Shown: in pieces, positions 61,637 to 64,000 of the stretch
How positions within the stretch are numbered: position 1 is the stretch's first letter
Layout: every line of letters begins with the position of its first letter
NCBI GenBank assembly: GCA_949297775.1
Contig: CASFTM010000008.1
Location: 50,691 to 114,690 of the forward strand
Origin: an uncultured bacterium
GTDB taxonomy: Bacteria; Elusimicrobiota; Elusimicrobia; Elusimicrobiales; Elusimicrobiaceae
Direction of reading: 5' to 3'
DNA length: 64,000 nt
The notes under the pieces: model-generated
Databases searched by the model: none
What the model saw: only the letters and a program-made list of their open reading frames with translations
Told to the model about the DNA's origin: nothing
Translations under genes and position numbers: made by a program

Positions 61637-62569
61637 ATGCAACCGTTTACCGCCATTATCCCCGCCGCCGGTAAAGGCGTGCGCTTGTTGCCTTATACCG
61701 CCAATATGCCTAAAACGATGATTTCCGTGGCGGGAAAACCCATTATGGGACACATTTTGGACCAGGTGGAAAGTTTGGACATTCAAAAAGTTGTGTTCAT
61801 TGTGGGGTACAAAAAAGAAGCGATTGTGGAATTTGTCCGCTCTCAGTACCCGCACTTGGACGTAACATTTGTAGAACAGCCTGAACCCAAAGGATTGGGC
61901 CACGCCATTTATTTAGCCAAGCCATATGTATCCGGGCCGTGCTTTATTTTGCTGGGAGATACGATTGTAGACGGCGATTTAAAACCGCTGGTGTTCGGCG
62001 GGAAAAATGCAGTGGGTATCCGGGCGGTGCAGGACCCGTCCCGCTTTGGCATTGTGGAAATGAAGGACGGAAAAATCATTTCGTTTGAAGAAAAGCCGGT
62101 GCAGCCTAAGTCCAATTTGGCGATTATCGGCGCATATGCTTTTTTAGATTCCGCCCAGCTGTTTAACGCGCTGGAAGAAGTGATTCGTTCTGGGAAGAAA
62201 GTGAAGAATGAAATCCAGCTGACGGATGCGTTGTCCGTGCTCCTTGCGCGTGGGACGGAAATTGTGCCGGTGGAAATGAACGATTGGTTTGACTGCGGTA
62301 CGGTGGAAGTGCTGTTGCAAACCAACCGATTACTTCTGGACCGCCACCACCGGGTGCCCTCCGGGCTGGAAAAAGATAACAAAATTGTGCTGCCTTGCTG
62401 GATTGCCGACGGAGTAAAAGCCAAAAACTGTGTGCTGGGGCCGTATGTGTCGGTAGCGTACGAGGCGGATTTGGAAAACTGCACGCTGCAGGATGCCATT
62501 GTCGGCCCGCAAACGGTATTAAAAAACAACACCGCGTCGCACGCGGTGTTGGATAAATACAATCATTAA
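61637..62569 (+). CDS. Sugar-1-phosphate nucleotidyltransferase (RmlA/GlmU-N type)
   Basis: The 310-residue enzyme has the signature AIIPAAGKGVRLLPYTANMPKTMISV, ILLGDTIVDGD (metal-binding Asp), FEEKP and NDWFDCGTVEVLL. The last 60 residues form a short left-handed beta-helix-like tail (NKIVLPCWIADGVKAKNCVLG). It activates a sugar phosphate with a nucleotide; glucose-1-phosphate is a guess supported only by malQ next door. It converges on the unknown gene at 62573, three bases away. Confidence 0.85.
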   Translation: MQPFTAIIPAAGKGVRLLPYTANMPKTMISVAGKPIMGHILDQVESLDIQKVVFIVGYKKEAIVEFVRSQYPHLDVTFVEQPEPKGLGHAIYLAKPYVSGPCFILLGDTIVDGDLKPLVFGGKNAVGIRAVQDPSRFGIVEMKDGKIISFEEKPVQPKSNLAIIGAYAFLDSAQLFNALEEVIRSGKKVKNEIQLTDALSVLLARGTEIVPVEMNDWFDCGTVEVLLQTNRLLLDRHHRVPSGLEKDNKIVLPCWIADGVKAKNCVLGPYVSVAYEADLENCTLQDAIVGPQTVLKNNTASHAVLDKYNH

Positions 62570-62572
62570 CAA

Positions 62573-63175
62573 TTATTTTTTGGACGAGGCCTCTGCCGCG
62601 TTTGCGGCGGGGGCTTTTTGTTTGGCGTTTTCCGTGGTTTTCGCCTCGGCTTGTCGGACGGTGGCAGTGGAAGGTGTTGTGGATACGGTTTCCGGCGCTG
62701 TATCCGCCGCTGGTTCAGAAACGGATTCTTCCGTCGGGGCCGGTTCCGGCAGCGGGAACAATTCGTTGGCTAGTTGTTCTGCTTTTTCGCGCGCCTCGTT
62801 ATAGGCCGAGACGGCCTGCACAAATTGCGAAGTCGGGCGGTTGGTATCCGTGTTTTTGGCAATTTCCAATTCCAGCTGGGCTTTTTTAATTTCAAAATCT
62901 TCTATCGCCAACAGCAGCCGGATTTGGTTGACCAAGCGGTCTTTTTCTTCGTTTACCACCACCGGGCAGGATTGCAACGCTTCGTTTAAAATATTCAAAT
63001 TGCGCTGGGCGACTTCGGCGGTGGCCAGCTGCAGGGCGGGGTTCTCCTGCGACATCGGCGGCACCGATACGGACGCCGCCAAAGTGGCCGCCCGCTGCGG
63101 CAGGAAAATATTTCCCACCATCATTCCGCCTACAAACAACAGAGCCATTGTAAATAAATAGAGAATATACCGCAT
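62573..63175 (-). CDS. Membrane-anchored protein with Ala/Glu-rich tail, unknown
   Basis: The 200-residue protein has one N-terminal membrane helix (about 5-27), a helical coiled-coil-prone region (about 50-140, NLNILNEALQSC, then KKAQLELEIAK) and an Ala/Thr/Pro/Lys-rich tail. No family was recognised. It is probably anchored in the inner membrane with the rest outside. An AAAGGA box precedes the ATG. Confidence 0.7.
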   Translation of the reverse strand: MRYILYLFTMALLFVGGMMVGNIFLPQRAATLAASVSVPPMSQENPALQLATAEVAQRNLNILNEALQSCPVVVNEEKDRLVNQIRLLLAIEDFEIKKAQLELEIAKNTDTNRPTSQFVQAVSAYNEAREKAEQLANELFPLPEPAPTEESVSEPAADTAPETVSTTPSTATVRQAEAKTTENAKQKAPAANAAEASSKK

Positions 63176-63328
63176 AAAAATCCTTTTCTATATTCTATCA
63201 AAATGAATGGAAAATAAATATAATAAAACTAATATGCGTATATTTTTGCCCGTCGGATAAATATATTGGGCCGGATGGACGCCAGCCGTCGCAGGGCTTT
63301 CGCATTTTTAAATAAGTAAGGAGTTTTT

Positions 63329-63856
63329 ATGGCAAAAATTAAATTTGGCAAAAAAGGACATCTGGAATTGGAAATTACTCCGCTGACTATTTGGTCCAAC
63401 CCCGGCAGCGAAGGAGAATTTATGGAATACCAGCTGGGGTTATATTGCGAGGGGGAAAGCGTTTTTAATCCGGCGTTGGCGGAAAAATTAGTGGCGCTTA
63501 AAGACGAAGAAGGAATTTATCTTTCGGACTTTATCGCCGAAACGCTGGCGGAACGGAAAGAAAACAACTGGACGATGCTGGAGCCAAAAGTATCTTTGTA
63601 TATGCGGCCTGTGCCGCCGCCGGCGGCCTGCTGTTCCACCTACAATTTGCCGGATAATTTTTTGTTGCAAATTACGATGGAACAAAATATTTTTGCCGGG
63701 GAAGATAAAGTATTCGGCCCGTATTCCAACACGGGGTTGAATATTAATTTTGAAGCGCCCGCCAAAGATTGGGCCGAATTCGCCAAAGCCATCCGCGCGG
63801 AAGAAGAAGACTTTGACGAGGAAGAAGAACCGTCCGAAGACCCTTACCGCAGCTGA
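63329..63856 (+). CDS. Hypothetical protein with acidic C terminus
   Basis: The 175-residue protein has no signal peptide and no recognised domain. Residues 1-150 look like a mixed alpha/beta fold with a VPPPAACCS segment. The last 25 are extremely acidic (EEEDFDEEEE). A TAAGGAG box precedes the ATG by about seven bases, and codon use is like its neighbours, so it is a real gene. Two hairpin terminators follow. Confidence 0.75.
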   Translation: MAKIKFGKKGHLELEITPLTIWSNPGSEGEFMEYQLGLYCEGESVFNPALAEKLVALKDEEGIYLSDFIAETLAERKENNWTMLEPKVSLYMRPVPPPAACCSTYNLPDNFLLQITMEQNIFAGEDKVFGPYSNTGLNINFEAPAKDWAEFAKAIRAEEEDFDEEEEPSEDPYRS

Positions 63857-63882
63857 TTGAAACAGCTTTTGCAATGGCTGAA

Positions 63883-63913
63883 CAAAAACCCCGCTTGCAA
63901 GCGGGGTTTTTGT
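63883..63913 (+). terminator. Terminator after the acidic hypothetical gene
   Basis: AAAAACCCCGCTTG and CAAGCGGGGTTTTT (63884-63911) form a perfect palindrome, followed by T. Confidence 0.9.
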
Positions 63914-63921
63914 ATGTTGTG

Positions 63922-63948
63922 AAAACCCCCAGCTAGGCTGGGGGTTCG
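63922..63948. terminator. Second hairpin near the right edge
   Basis: AACCCCCAGC pairs with GCTGGGGGTT (63924-63946) around TAG. T runs are short, so it may be a backup terminator or serve a minus-strand gene beyond the window. Confidence 0.55.
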
Positions 63949-63990
63949 GTAAAGGTTTCACCGGTAAGGAAGATAAAAAAACTCCTTTTG

Positions 63991-63996
63991 TATAAT
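63991..63996 (+). promoter_or_regulatory. Possible -10 box at the right edge
   Basis: A TATAAT lies just before the end of the window. No matching -35 is clear, and its gene is outside. Confidence 0.35.
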
Positions 63997-64000
63997 AAAT

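Overview
The window is about 64 kb of a Gram-negative bacterial chromosome of roughly balanced base composition. The gene content fits the phylum Elusimicrobiota, most likely a gut-type relative of Elusimicrobium. This placement is an inference from five stand-alone type IV pilin-like genes, an EtfA with a built-in ferredoxin domain, fused IspDF and MsrBA, an Mla lipid-transport set and Kdo-type LPS synthesis; there is no rRNA here to prove it. No prophage, transposase, integrase or CRISPR array was seen.

Layout. 1-866 is the truncated start of a GT39-like membrane glycosyltransferase. 867-1902 is a repeat-rich noncoding stretch and pilin gene 1. 1958-5578 (minus) holds recA and clpC. 5730-9485 is a run of kdsC, tmk, holB and metG, followed by an ankyrin protein, a second repeat-rich stretch and pilin gene 2 (to 11105). 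recG (minus) diverges from a small channel-like membrane protein. 14054-17102 carries two tandem secreted zinc metalloprotease paralogues. 17216-20970 (minus) is the classic rpsU-dnaG-rpoD operon, then a HIT protein. A frameshifted lipoprotein precedes an acyl-CoA dehydrogenase-etfB-etfA operon (22001-25629). 25761-29194 has three tandem secreted ChaN/EreA-like paralogues. 29669-34568 carries an orphan histidine kinase, a DUF3307-like protein, a DnaQ-like exonuclease, gpmI and a DUF167 protein. 35019-36669 is rpsF-ssb-rpsR-rplI behind a structured leader. 36670-37873 is the longest repeat-rich stretch plus pilin gene 3. 37997-50179 is a long + strand run: dnaB, alr, mlaE, mlaF, mlaD, radA, yacL-like, ispDF, a lipoprotein, cysS and an adenosine deaminase. 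The right part has a CLC channel (minus), marC, pilin 4, an LTA-synthase-like sulfatase, pilin 5 (the best-expressed-looking pilin), a flavin reductase, an Ala/Pro-rich lipoprotein, msrBA, a frameshifted EamA transporter, tRNA-Glu and tRNA-Lys, ridA, malQ, a sugar nucleotidyltransferase and two unknown genes.

How it fits together. Most genes are housekeeping: replication and repair, translation, isoprenoid, LPS and cell-wall precursors, and outer-membrane lipid transport. The accessory part is almost all aimed at the cell envelope or outside: pilins, paired metalloproteases, the ChaN-like triplet and several lipoproteins. The acyl-CoA dehydrogenase/Etf operon suggests fermentative, possibly electron-bifurcating, enoyl-CoA reduction.

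The most unusual signal is upstream of three orphan pilin genes. Their 330-680 bp upstream regions are mosaics of shared modules: a roughly 45-65 nt motif present five times, a second module of about 70 nt, a long inverted repeat whose two copies differ by paired compensatory changes, and, for two of the genes, a near-identical perfect hairpin that puts the likely start ATG in its loop. This looks like either a structured RNA regulatory system or recombination cassettes for pilin diversification. A second notable object is an MCE (MlaD-type) protein that appears to carry its own C-terminal outer-membrane-barrel-like domain.
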